Shown piece after piece: positions 35,970 to 47,727 of a stretch of DNA of 64,000 bases (position 1 is its first letter; each line of letters opens with the position of its first letter). A program made the position numbers and the translations under genes. The stretch lies in NCBI GenBank assembly GCA_015832175.1, contig WJXW01000007.1:2480001-2544000 (forward strand). The letters are read 5' to 3'. A model generated the notes under the pieces. The model saw nothing but the letters and a program-made list of their open reading frames with translations. It was not told where the DNA came from and did not search any database. This DNA comes from Paraphaeosphaeria minitans (taxonomy: Eukaryota > Ascomycota > Dothideomycetes > Pleosporales > Didymosphaeriaceae).

Positions 35970-36643
35970 CACCCCCTAGGTAATCGCTTAAAGCGGATTA
36001 CCTATCTTAAGAAGTAATCTTTAATTGTCTAAATCCTTCTTAAAGATCTTTAAAAAACCATCTAAAGGCTAGTTAAAGATTAAAAAACTATTAAGAATTA
36101 TTCTTCTAAATCTCCTTATCTTAAGAACAGCAATTCTATCACCCCCTATTTATTATAATAGCAAAATAATCGCTATTTATCTTTTAAATTACGAATCCTA
36201 TTGTGAATTATGTCCAGAATCTCTTCTTCTAGTGGGTTAGGAGCTTATAAGCGTGGCATAAAGGCCTAGAGCGTAAACGCTTCTATTCTGCTGCTCTTTT
36301 CACTTACTTCCTATTAACTATAAAGTAATTTCCCCGCTCTTACTAGCCAGTAAGTACAATAGGTAGGCGTGTTTTAATTAAAAAGGAGTAGTAGTAAGAG
36401 AAATAAGTAGTAAAGAAGGAGCGCATTTAGCGCTTAATAATTAGATAGGTAGTAGAGTATATAAGCCCTTTACTAGCACTTAATCTTTTTTCTTTAATCC
36501 TTTACTTTTAACGCTTTAACTTCCTATCTAATTTAAGCCTACTAGTTTAAGCCTTTAAATTCTACTACCTTATAATAAGTTCTCTTCTTCTAATTATTAC
36601 CTTGCGCTTTTTCTGTTGTTTAGAGCTTTGCTAACTCTTTTAG

Positions 36644-37450
36644 ATGTCTAATAACCTAGCTAAAGTATACGCAGTAAAGGCTACAAAAGCTGCTAAATAA
36701 AGCTCTTAATCCTCCTACTAAGATCTTCCTACTCCTCCTGCTCTACTAGCTCCTCCTGCCCTAGCTTTAGGCCCCTAGTAATCGCTTAGTGCTCTTAGAT
36801 AAGTAAGCTGCTTAGGCTGCTTAAAGGGAGCTCTAGTAAGAAAAAGTAATAGATACTACTATAATAACGCTTTAAGCTTAAGTAGGCGCTACTATACCTA
36901 CTTTACCTACTCTTACACTACTATATATAGAATTATTTTATTACTTTAGCTAATTTTGCTAATCGTTTCTGTAGCTAGCCACATATTTAGACTCTAGCTA
37001 TAGATTTTATTTACTATTAACTATTAGAGGGTGCTAATATAAGCTTTTATTCTAAGATTCTTTCTAGGTTTAGCTAATACTTTTTGTAGGAGAGGCTAAT
37101 TACTAAGCTGCGTAAGAGGGTTAAGGTGGCCTTATAAGCTCCTCCTCCTACTAATTAAAAGAGGGGAGGCTAGGGTAAGGAATCACCTGTTGCTAATTAA
37201 AGGAGGGGAGGCTAGGGTAAGCTATCACCTACTGCTAATTAAAGGAGAGGTAGAGGAGGTAGATAGGGTGAGGAATCACCTGCTGTAGAGAGGAGGAGAG
37301 GAGAAGGATAGGGAGAATCTCCTACTACTAATCGCAAAGGAGATTCTCGTACCCCTGCGATTAAGCAGAGGAGGAAGAGGGTCTATAAGCTTATAGATAA
37401 GCCTTTAATCTCCTCTTCTTCTAATTCCTATTCTCCCTTTAGTCTTTTCT
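36644..37450 (+). pseudogene. Antisense ORF of Copia-4 with basic Arg/Gly-rich tail
   Basis: It starts at ATG 36644 (MSNNLAKVYAVKATKAAK), continues with a Pro/Ala-rich part (TPPALLAPPALALGP), then a Gln-rich helical stretch if stops are read as Gln. The C-terminal part near 37110-37400 contains repeated RRGG/ESP units and ends in KRVYKLIDKPL. At least two phase changes are needed to read it through. It is convergent with the Copia pol end (about 37460). No known domain was identified. Its position matches the antisense ORFs of A, B and 2, but homology to them is not evident. Confidence 0.5.
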
Positions 37451-37459
37451 TTCTTTTTT

Positions 37460-40400
37460 TTTCTTTTCTTGTTTCCTAGCTCTAAATTAATAATTCTAGG
37501 TAGTTGATAAATTAATTCTCTACTTACCTATTCTTATTCTATAATTATTATACTTATATCTTATAGATTTAATAGCCTTTTAAATCTACTAAACTACTAA
37601 TAAGTGAGAGCCTTTGTAAGGCCATCTACTAGCATTTTACTAGTTAGAAGATATTCTACTTAAAACGATCCTTTTGCATACTCTTACTATAACTATATGT
37701 TTTAAATACTTACATAGTATAGTTAAGTAGTAATTCTTTCGTTCTTTCTAATCACCAAATAAATAGTTTAAAGATTATTATAATAGACCTTCTATAAAGG
37801 TCCTAGATCTAGAGTAAGCTTAGTAAAGAATCTCTTAATTGCTATAGCTTCTTTACTTATATATTTAAGCACTAGAAGCTCTGCTTCTATTATTAAAGTA
37901 GTGATCGTGTTCTATTAAGCTACTTTCTATAAGATAGCTCCTCTAAACAATAGAATAATATATCTAGAGGAAGATCGCTGTGATATTAGATTATTAGCAA
38001 AAGAGGCATCTCTACATATTAGCAGATTAGGTCTATTATAGCCACTAAAGACTATAGCCTACTATTTAGTTTAATAGAGGTAAAAGATTACATAGTTAAT
38101 AGCAGCAAAGTGTTCTTTACCTAGATCTGTTAGAAAGTGTGATAGCTTTAACACTGCAAAGGCTATATCTAGGCGTAGTATAATTATTATATAGAGAGCT
38201 AATCCCACCTCTTCTTAAAAGAGCTTTATTTCTTAAGGAGTAGCTTCTCCTATGCTTAGAACAAGATCTTCTACTAATAGAGGTGTAGGAAGGAAGCTCC
38301 TAGAGTTTAAAAGGTTAAACTTTTTTATAATCTTATTAATATAGGTATTATAGACTAGAGAAATTAATCTTACTTCTCTGTCTCTAATTACTTAAACACC
38401 TAGGAACTACTCTACTAGTCCTTTTAATTTAATCTTGTATTTGTTTATAATCTTCTTCTAGAAATCTAGGGCTTCTTTCTCTTTACTCTTATAATAGAGA
38501 AGAAGAATATTATTAACATAAAATAGAATAATAATACTTTAATTACTATTAAAGAAAAGGCATAGCTCTTCTAGCGAAGCTAAAAGTCTATAAGATTAAA
38601 GTAATCCTGCGAATTCCTTATACTAAAGAAGTGGTTAATCTCTTAAGCTATATAAAGCTTAATTTAATCTTACACACTTCCCTAGCTTTTTAAAACTATT
38701 AAGTAATTTATAAGTTACTAGATTAGCGGCTGTAATAAGAGTATTTAGAAACGCTCCTACTATATTAAATTGTAAGATTTCTAGATTAAATTCTACTGCT
38801 AGAGCTACAGCTAATTAAAAAGATCTTACTACTAGGGTAGTAGTATAGGTAGAGTAGAGAGTATTCTTTTTCTAAAGATCTCTTTTTATAATAATTCGAG
38901 CTTTACACTTTTTAAAGTATCTATTTTAATTAAACTTATAGGTAAAGACCTACTTTAAAGGGAGTAGTCGCTCTAATACCTCTAATTGTTTAATCTCTAT
39001 TTAGGTACCTTTATCTTATAAAGTTAAGATCTTCTTATAAGCGGTAAGGAGGAATAGCTTCCTATATAGATAATTGTAAAGGTGTTTCTATAGAGTTAGC
39101 TCTAGTGTAAGCTTGTCTCTATAAGTCTAAGCTATATAAGACGCTCTAGGCGCCTTTCTAAGCATAGAAGTAAATACTATCGCATTTAGTGTAATATATT
39201 CTTCTTGCTTAAACTAGGCCTCTACTACTTTTAGTATAAACGTGTGCTTTAATATTATATTAAGATTACTTTAAAGATAATTAGCGATTAGTGCATAAGC
39301 ACCTAGCTTCTACCTACCCCCTAGCTAATTATCCTAATTATTTTGCTTCCTTAATCTTCGCAATAGCAGATAGCAATTTATTAGTTAGTTAATTTCTAGT
39401 GCTTTACTATAATTTCGCCTATTTATTCTACTTACCTCTAGATAGATCTACCTTTGCCTTTAGCGCGCTAGTAGGTTATCTACTTTATCTAGCGTAATTA
39501 AGTTATCTGCGCTAGATTAATTAGTAACCTAATTAGTTTCTACTAATAAATAGGGTATTAAATCCTTAGATTCTGGCGGGCTAGCTCTCCTAGTAGTGTT
39601 CTAGTGGCTACTAGATATCTCTTAATTACTTAATAGATTACCCCTAAGATTACCTAGCTCTAGTATCTAATTAGGGGTTATAAGTCCTGTGCTTTCTTTC
39701 CTACTTAAGTAAATTCTTAGCTGCTAGCTAGCTAAGCCTATAGCTCGCTTAGTAGTAGGTACTTTAGGTTCCTAATTACTTAGCTAGCCTACTTTACTTT
39801 TAATTACTTAAGGGTCACCTATAGGTCTAGTAGCGGTTTTTCTATACTTGTTTATTTTAGGAAGAATATTAAGCGCGTCTTTATACACTTCTCTTAGATT
39901 GTTTAGCTCTCCTTCTTAGAGGCTTTTTACTATTTTTAACGCTTCTATTTTTAGAATAGATTATTCCTCTAATCCTTTATAGAATAAGGACTTATTAAAC
40001 CTTACGTTTTGTATAGTGATTACCTAATTAAGCTTAGGAATCTATATTTAGTAGATATTAGAAGCTTTATAGCCTACTAGGCATTTAATATAGCCCTTAG
40101 GATTTACTTTAAATCCTTTTCTATCTCGCCTAGCTGCACGCTCCTAATCTAAAGGGTAAGCTTAGTAGCTATAGGCGTAGATAGCACTCTAGTTTAGACG
40201 AAAATTAGCTGTCCTATATTGTGTTTTTGCTAGTTTAAAATAACAAAAATATTGTCTAAACTAACTATCTAACGTTTTATTAGGTAATTAATAGCCTAAT
40301 ACTAGGCTAGGAATTATTCCTTAGAGCTAGCATACTGCTTATATAATCTTAGGCTAGAGATTTAATAGTAGATTTACGCTTATTTGTATTTTAATTGCTT

Positions 40401-42700
40401 TTATTATAAGCTCCTGGCCTACTCTTTCTATAGCGCTATTAGGTTTATACGTATAGGGTAGTAGTCTGCTAATTATTATCCCTTCCTAATTAGCCTAAAA
40501 TTCGTACTAGGATTTCCCTCTCTATAGAAGTGTTACTATATCATTGTCCTAGTAGATTTTTGTAATTTAAAGCTCGTATTTTGTATTAATAAGAGCTAAG
40601 AAATCCTACTATACTCTTATTATTTTAGAAAGCGTCTTTGTTCTAAGATTAAAAACGTAAGGTTTTTTACTAAAATCTTCTTTAATTAGCAAAACCTAGT
40701 TTTCTCTATTTTAAGTAGTAGGCATATTAAATAGATCCTAGGATAATAAGTAAAATGGCCTAGGTAATTATTCTCTAGGTCTCTTAGAGATTACCTAGGT
40801 TATATGTGTAGTAGTATAGTGCTTATAATCCTTTCTTAATATTCTAGTGATCTTTACACTTTAGGCTGTAGTTACTAGAGCTTATAGGGCTCTACTTCCT
40901 ATATACCCTACTTAAAGGTGCTAGAGGTCCTTAAAATCTAATCTCTTAATATTAACCTAGGATAATCCTTTAGTAGTCACACTTATAACAATTAGATAAG
41001 AGCGGATTAGCTTATATTATAGACAAGTAAGGTTATGCTCGCATCTTAGGTCTACTAAGATAATACTTTATTCTAGGCTTTTAATCCTAAGAGTGTGATC
41101 TAAACTAAAGTACTAAATCTTTACTTTCTTTAAAAGAGCTTCTAATATAATATTTACATAAAAGCCTTCTACTACTCTTACTCCTTAGAGTAGTAGATCT
41201 TCTGTAAATCTTCTATTTTTCCTATATAAAGTATTCTTAATTAGCCTATTACTAATTCCTAAGATTAGGAGCCTTTGTGTACCTGCCTCTACACTCTTAT
41301 TTAATAATTAAAGCGTCCTAAAAACAAGTCTTTCGTAATTGTTAACTAGGTAAACTGCTGCAGCACTGTCTAGTATTATACATTCTAATAAAGGATAAGC
41401 GTTAGAATATAGGGTAGAGTAGACACCTAATACTCTATTGTCTATAGGCAGATTAAATAGGTTTAGTAGAGTAGCAGCAATACTACTAGAATACTTAATA
41501 GTCTTAGTAGAGGATTATTTCTTATTCTATCCTACCTTTGTGATTATATTACAAAGGTTTGACTACTTAGGCTGCTTAAGTTAATTAAGAATCTCTAATT
41601 TTTCTTTATTAGTAAGATTAAACAATAATATTCTATCCTAAAGTAATCTAGCTATCGCGGTTTAAAGTCTTCAGCACTCTATTAGTTTCCACCTATAAGT
41701 ATAGGGCTTATAGGGACAGTTCGGTTATTTCTTTGTCTAATTAGACAAACTAGAACTATTAGAGTTAGTAGATTGTCTTAATAATCTATTAAAAGTGGCG
41801 AATACCCTACTTGTTTTATTAGAACTAGATTAGATTAAATGCTCTTAGACAAGCGCTAAAAATACCTTCCCTAGATTGTCTAGCGTAATCTAATTCTGTC
41901 CTAGCGTCTTATTCTAGATTAGCTGTTAGTTTATTAATTAGGCCTAATCTAGTGCTATACACGCGGCAATTACATCTAGGAAATTTTAGGTAGTAAGCGG
42001 TCCGCTAATTTTACTAATTAAGTAGGTCTTCGCTTTTTAATAGAGGAGCTGCCACTCTTTAAACTAGGTCTTAGGACTTTGTCTTACCTACTTATAAAGC
42101 TTAAACATTATTCTATATAGCTCTTTTATTTAGTAAGAGATCTTTCTTTAAGAGTTAAATTAGGGACTAAAGCGTAGTATAGCGTGTATTAACTAGAGTA
42201 ATTATAGCAGGAGTAAGCAGATTAGGCGATACTGTAGCGTTTACCTAAGTCTAGAGATTCTGTATCTTAGTATAGTCTGCTTACTAGTCTAAAACTACTA
42301 CTCTGTATTCTGCTATTTATAAAGGAAAGCTCTTTTTATCTATTTTATACTTAGTAAGCTCTACTTTATATAATTGAATACTTACCACAGAGGCTGTATC
42401 TATAATTAGTGATAGTTTCTGTGGGAGCAGAGGTTATTCTAGCTTTACGTAATTAATTGCTAGAGCGTTAATCGCCTCTAGGTTAATTTAGTTCCAAATT
42501 CCTTTTAAGTTTGCTTAGAATTAAAGCTAGACAAACTAGTAGGGCTAGCTAGTGCGATTAACAAGCTGTACTTCTACTATTTTAATAATTTTTTATAATT
42601 AGAAATAGAGGGGTTGTATTGTAGAGAGGTTCTAAATAGAGTGTTATATAATAATTTAAGCGTTGCTAAGTAGGTAGGGAGAATTATCCTACGTTCTAAG
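37460..42700 (-). pseudogene. Copia-4 gag-pol polyprotein remnant
   Basis: Minus strand. A gag zinc-binding block lies near 41735-41690 (CPYKPYTYRWK, His probably converted to Tyr). The integrase, with an N-S-A-I-E-R segment near 40435, precedes RT with YVNNILLLY near 38520 (YVDD altered). RNase H near 37990-37840 includes NTITTLIIEAELLVLKYI, and the C-terminal signature MLVDGLTKAL lies near 37640. The pol tail ends near 37460. The domain order is that of Ty1/Copia. Stops are TAA/TAG. Confidence 0.85.
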
Positions 42701-42715
42701 CGCTAGGCTTATAAC

Positions 42716-42910
42716 TGTTATAGTAAAAAGGGCTTAAACTATTATAGGATATTTAGGAGCAGAGTTATAAAGAATACAAATAGCTAATTATAGGAAAGGA
42801 TGCTGAAAGGGCAGACTATATACAAAAGAAACGAGCCTCTTAGCAAGAATCCTGTGATATGAATTAGTGGATCCAGAAAGAATCACGGAAGTGAGTGTTT
42901 TACTTCAACA
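42716..42910 (-). repeat. Copia-4 5' LTR
   Basis: 195 bp, collinear with 35775-35969. It is more strongly mutated (TGTTATAGTAAAAAGG) than the 3' copy and the solo LTRs. Confidence 0.9.
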
Positions 42911-42938
42911 CGTTTTAAACTAAGTAAGGTCTAGGGTA

Positions 42939-43131
42939 TATAATAGGCTAGGGCTATGCCCTAGCCTTTAGAAGGATCTTAAAGAAAGGAACTACCCTAA
43001 AGAAGTAAACTTACTAAAGAAAACTCTTCTTATAAGCAGTACACCCCCCCTATAGAAACCTAATATCTAGAATTTATTCTTTATATTTAGCACTTACAGT
43101 TCTATTCACTCTCTAAGGCTAGCCCATAATA
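42939..43131 (+). repeat. Gypsy-3 3' LTR, 193 bp
   Basis: Begins TATAATAGGCTAGGG and ends CCCATAATA; preceded by a partly mutated purine tract (GGTCTAGGGTA). Followed by target copy ATAAT, then 2b pol. Confidence 0.88.
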
Positions 43132-44447
43132 ATAATACTTTTAAAATACTTAAAACGCGCTTCTAAAGTGCGCCTATCCTACGCCACTTTAACCCTACGT
43201 TACTAATTTAATTAGAGACTAATATATCTACTTTTATAATATATAGTATTCTTTCACAGTTACTTAAGAACTCGAAGTAGCATCTAGTTACTTTTATATT
43301 AAGGAAGCTTTAAGCTATAGAGCTAAATTATAATGTATATAACTTTAAGCTCCTTACTATTATCTACTACTTTAAGTAATAGAGATATTATCTAGATAGC
43401 ATATAGTATATAATTTAAGTGCTAAATAACTATAATAACCTACGCGGTATACGCGCTGTAAAGAAGCTAAACCTATAATAAGTATAATAGGTAATATACC
43501 TAGTTACTTTTAATTTTAAAGTAGAACACCGTCTAGGGAAAACAAATCTAGTAGATAGACTATTAATAAGGGCAGATTACGTATAGGAGAACCTATCACT
43601 AGCCTATTTATTACGTACCCTATATATTAAGATACTATAAAGGACTAAGCATAGTAAAGTAACTAGATCTATAAATAAGCCAAGCTTATTAGGCGTATAT
43701 AAAACGTATATTACTAACAGTTATAGAGCTATAAGAATTCCTACTACTAGTGCTATAGTATGTACGTTATGTGTACTACACTTACTAGCTAGAGTATTAG
43801 TTAGTAGTAAACCTATAATAAAAGAGTCTAACCTTATAACTAAAGATTAGTAGTTTTAGTAAAGGATCACCTTTACTATTAAGCGTATTACTAGCTTAGA
43901 ATATAAAAAAAGCACTTAAATTAGTAGTAAGATGTAAGTATAGCGCCTTAACAAAATAAAAGTCCTAAAGTATAATAGTAGATTATACATCCTAGATAAA
44001 CTTGTAATTGGGTAAGAGATTTTATTCTAGCACTATAATATATATATAGTAGGCCACTTTAGTGTACGTAGAACGCTTAAGGCTATTAAGAGAACCTACT
44101 ATTAGCCTCTTATAGATTAAGATGTTTAGAAGTATATAAGAACTTATACTATCTACTAAAGGAGTAAAGCTCTAAGGTATAGTTAGTATAGCTAGCTATT
44201 ACCTCTTTTAACGCTAAAGGATATATTTAAGGAAGTTTTACTAGACTTTATAATTATATTCCTACTAGTAAAGGATTAAGGTAGCTGCGCTTTTAATATA
44301 ATTTTTATAATTATATACTATATCTTTAAGATAGCTATCTATATCCCTATATAGAAAATATAGGATATAAAAAAATTTATAGAAGCCTACTTTTAAGAGG
44401 TTATTTTAAAGTTTAGTATTTAGACAGGTATTATATCTAATAGGGAC
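43132..44447 (+). pseudogene. 2b pol, RNase H and integrase part 1
   Basis: Collinear with 2a from 25085 to about 26395. Covers RNase H and the integrase zinc-binding and early core regions. It is interrupted by family 7 at GGGAC. Confidence 0.82.
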
Positions 44448-44759
44448 TGTAGGTTTGGCTTAATCTGTAATTAAGTAATTAAGGGTTAATAGTATACTAT
44501 CGTGTAAAGGGTAAGAAGTAGGTTTAATTAATTACGTCTTATCTATTATATAAAGGGGCACTAAGGACCTTATAAAGTCTCTGCCTCTTAGCGCTGACCT
44601 AAGTAGTGGGTCCTTATACGGGTCCTTATAGGTAGGTAGGGCCTTATAAAGTCTCTGCCTCTTAGCGCTAACCTAAGTAGTGGGTCCTTATACGGGTCCC
44701 TATAGGTAGGTAGGCCCCTATTTTACTTAGTGCTGTTTATATAATAAATTATATAGATA
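44448..44759 (-). repeat. Family-7 LTR with 74-bp tandem duplication
   Basis: Homologous to 46338-46575 and to the solo LTR at 47485-47722, but the unit containing TCTCTGCCTCTTAGCGCT is present twice in tandem (about 44569-44716). The other two LTRs have it once. Confidence 0.88.
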
Positions 44760-45049
44760 CTAGTAACTTTTCTTTTATATAATAGCTTATGTCTATTATA
44801 CGCTTCCCTTTCCTATCCTTCTCTATCTATACAGTTAGCCTTCCCCTATTAGAATAGGTTATAAGGTAGGTGTAGTGTTACTATGTAGTAGAGATTATAT
44901 TTACACCTGCTTTTATGTAAATAGGTAGTAACAGCTAACCTACTTAGTTCTTACTCTACCCCTTTGCATAGTAGTAAAGTTATATTATATAATAAGACTC
45001 TTTTTAGGCATATATCCTTTACGTAAATAAAAGGTAGAGTGTTAAGTAA

Positions 45050-46170
45050 TATAATGCTTAGCGCTAGGTCTTAGTAAGTAGGTATAAAAGGATCGCTCCT
45101 AGTCGTGCGATAAAGGTATACAGTAGAAGTAAAGTATAAGGTAGCCTTCTATACTTCTTCTTTATTACTCTATTAGTCTTGTTTATCTTCCTCCTCTTTT
45201 ATATAATAGTCTTTATCCTCTAGCTCTCTTTTAAAGTTAACGATAATCTTATTTAGCTAGATAGAAGTATAATTTTCTAGTTATTAAGGAGACTAAGAGT
45301 GTCTAGCCTCTTTGTACGATGTAGTTTATTAGGTAAAGGCAGTCTAGGTTTTAGGCTGCTGCCACTAGTATAGCTCTATATATAGTGTCTCTGTCCTCGC
45401 ATGTATAGGGATAGGCCCTAGCTATGTTCTATATATATATACATTGCCTATAGATAGTGTAGGTTACATTATTAGGATCGTGTAAAGTAGTTTAGGTTAC
45501 AGTTGTAGTGTTATTATACGAAAGGTCTGTAGCTTATAGTTAAACTATAATAGTTTAAAGAGTTTCTTTGCATAAGTGTTCTTTATTATAGTATTAACTA
45601 TAATAAAGCCTTTCTTTATAAGAAAAGTTATAAGCTCTCTTCTTACTATATAACTAATTTTATTAAAGGTTCTACCCTTCTAGTTATTAAAATCTTTAGT
45701 AAAAGAAGAGATTACCTCTTTACCTTTAAGGCTACTTACGCGATATTACACAATTATATATACTATATAAGTGTTTAGCTATTTTAGAGAAGGGGGTAGG
45801 TAGCTGTATAGATCTACTTTATCTACTTAGTACTTTTGTGCGATCTCTCCTCTTAAGGTAATAGTCTTAATATTTATTACTTCCTCTACTTGTTAAAGCT
45901 ATATTACTTTATCTTCTTATTAAGGAGGTAGTATTAATTATTGCATAACGTCCTGAGGTTATAGTTCCTCTAGGAAGTCTCCTAGTTTTAAGGCTATATT
46001 GTTATTATTATCTTTCTTAGTTGTGCAACGTGTCTGTATTTAGTTGTCGCTAGTTTAATTATATAACATGTTTGCGTTTAGTTGTCGCTAGTTTAATTGT
46101 GCGACGTGTTTTTTAGGGTTATAAATGTGCTTACTATCTCCTCTCTTTTCTATAGAATAGCTTAGACTAG
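45050..46170 (-). pseudogene. Family-7 internal ORF remnant, unknown
   Basis: The minus strand reads as one frame for roughly 350 codons with mainly TAG/TAA stops, starting around DSKHIYNPKKHVAQLN (about 46140). A short direct repeat in the N-terminal part (46030-46110, on the plus strand TTTAGTTGTCGCTAGTTTAAT twice) gives a duplicated peptide. Later segments include LKLGDFLEEL and KGKEVISSFTKDFN. It is not recognised as pol. It could be a gag-like protein or a captured sequence; no domain supports either. Confidence 0.5.
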
Positions 46171-46337
46171 ATCATGCAACTCTTTACAAATGTGCGCGCT
46201 TTGTTTCTACTTATTATATAATCTAAAATTTAATCTCTAGTAAAGGTAACAATATAGAGCCTACGCATCTAGCTTATAGGGCGCTCTGTCTTTAGACCTT
46301 GCTAGTTTGTAGTTAATTAGAATTAACTACTAATTAG

Positions 46338-46575
46338 TGTAGGTTTAGCTTAATCTGTAATTAAGTAATTAAGGATTAATAGTATACTATCGTGTAAAGG
46401 GTAAGAAGTAGGTTTAATTAATTACGTCTTATCTATCGTACAAAGGGGCACTAAGGACCTTATAAAGTCTCTGCCTCTTAGCGCTAACCTAAGTAGTGAG
46501 TCCTTGTGCAGGTCCCCATAGGTAGGCAGGCCCCTATTTCACTTAGTGCTGTTTGTACGATAAATTGTACAGATA
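46338..46575 (-). repeat. Family-7 LTR, 238 bp
   Basis: Single-unit form, identical in layout to the solo copy at 47485-47722. Many TG and CA dinucleotides are preserved. Confidence 0.88.
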
Positions 46576-46580
46576 GGGAC

Positions 46581-47479
46581 TCTATTTTTACCTTCGTATT
46601 TTAGGCAGAAATATACTACTAACTATAGGTAAAGCGTAGGCTTAGCACTACTTTCCATTTTTACATAGATAGGTAAATAGAGTAGTAGAACTAAATACTT
46701 AAATAATACCTTCGCATGTTTATTACATCTTTATAAATAAACTATATTAAACTACTCCTAACAGCTTAATTTGCATATAATAACTCTATCTATAATTTAA
46801 TAAAAATAACGCCTTTAATACTATATATAATGAGCACCCTATTCTTACTACGCCTCCTATAGACAGTAGGCTAAAGGGGGAGCTACTAGATATAGTTAAG
46901 AGAGTAAAACGTATATATAGTATACACGCATTACTTATAAAGCACCTATACTTAGTATAAGAGTATTAGAGCTAGTACTATAATAAGAAGTATAAGTAAG
47001 AGTTATTCTAGAGAGGTAATTAAGTCCTACTTAGTATAAAGAATATATATATATCTTAATAACCAAGTAAGAAGCTATTAGGAAAATTTATTAGGCCTTT
47101 CTAGGTGTAGGACGTAGTTAGAACGTAGGCATACTATCTACTCCTCTTACTATACTATTGCATTTATAACGTGTTTTATATTTCCCTCTTTAAATAATAG
47201 AAACTAAGGCTAGAAGTGGAAGACATTAGTACCTAACTACTAGAGGTTACACCTAAAGGAGGAAAAGCCTAAGAAGTAGAAGAAATCCTAGCTAAGTAAA
47301 TAAGAAAGGGGTAAAAGTAATACCTACTCTACTAGAAAGGCTATAATAAAACTTAGAATACTTAGATTCTAGAGTTAGACTTTAAAAATATAGATAACTT
47401 AGTCTAAACTTTTAAAGGGAAAAGAGCTGTGTATATAAAGAGGAGATAAAGAGTATAATAAAAGTATATAAAATATAGA
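46581..47479 (+). pseudogene. 2b pol, integrase part 2 and chromodomain
   Basis: Continues 2a from 26395 to about 27300. Contains the integrase C-terminal core and the chromodomain (EILAK region near 47280-47420). It is interrupted by the solo LTR7. Confidence 0.82.
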
Positions 47480-47484
47480 TATAA

Positions 47485-47722
47485 TGTCTGTATAATTTAT
47501 CGTACAAACAGCACTAAGTGAAATAGAGGCCTGCCTACCTGTAGGGACCCGTACAAGGACCCAGTACTTAGGTCAGCGCCAAGAGGCAGAGACTTTATAA
47601 GGTCCTTAGTGCCCCTTTGTACAATAGACAAGACGTAATTAATTAAACCTACTTCTCACCCTTTGCACGATAGTATACTATTAACCCTTAATTGCTTAAT
47701 TACAGATTGAGCCAAACCTATA
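47485..47722 (+). repeat. Solo LTR7, 238 bp, opposite to the family-7 element
   Basis: The reverse complement of 46338-46575, with target copies TATAA (47480-47484) and TGTAA (47723-47727), which differ by one RIP-type G-to-A. It is rich in CA/TG (for example GAGCCAAACCTA), so little touched by RIP. Confidence 0.9.
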
Positions 47723-47727
47723 TGTAA

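Larger units (their letters stand above)
35775..42910 (-). mobile_element. Complete Ty1/Copia element (Copia-4), 7.1 kb, minus strand
   Basis: LTRs of 195 bp at 35775-35969 and 42716-42910, with target duplication CGTTT at 35770-35774 and 42911-42915. The gag-pol polyprotein is on the minus strand in Copia order (integrase before RT). The plus strand near the 3' end carries an additional ORF. It is inserted near the 3' end of Gypsy-3, and is the source family of both solo LTR4 copies. Confidence 0.92.
15351..43131 (+). mobile_element. Gypsy-3 element, complete but carrying three insertions
   Basis: LTRs are 193 bp. The 5' LTR is split (15351-15537 plus 28775-28780) by element 2a; the 3' LTR is 42939-43131. 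The target duplication is ATAAT at 15346-15350 and 43132-43136. After removing 2a, a solo LTR4 and Copia-4, the internal region is about 7 kb: gag, pol with a chromodomain-like domain, and a long downstream coding stretch on the same strand. Confidence 0.88.
44448..46575 (-). mobile_element. Family-7 short LTR element, probably non-autonomous
   Basis: 2.1 kb. LTRs are 44448-44759 (312 bp) and 46338-46575 (238 bp), with target duplication GGGAC at 44443-44447 and 46576-46580. The size difference is one extra 74-bp unit. A pyrimidine run complementary to a purine tract (44760-44777) suggests minus orientation. The internal 1.6 kb carries one minus-strand coding remnant and no RT, integrase or protease, so it would need help from another element. 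Confidence 0.82.
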
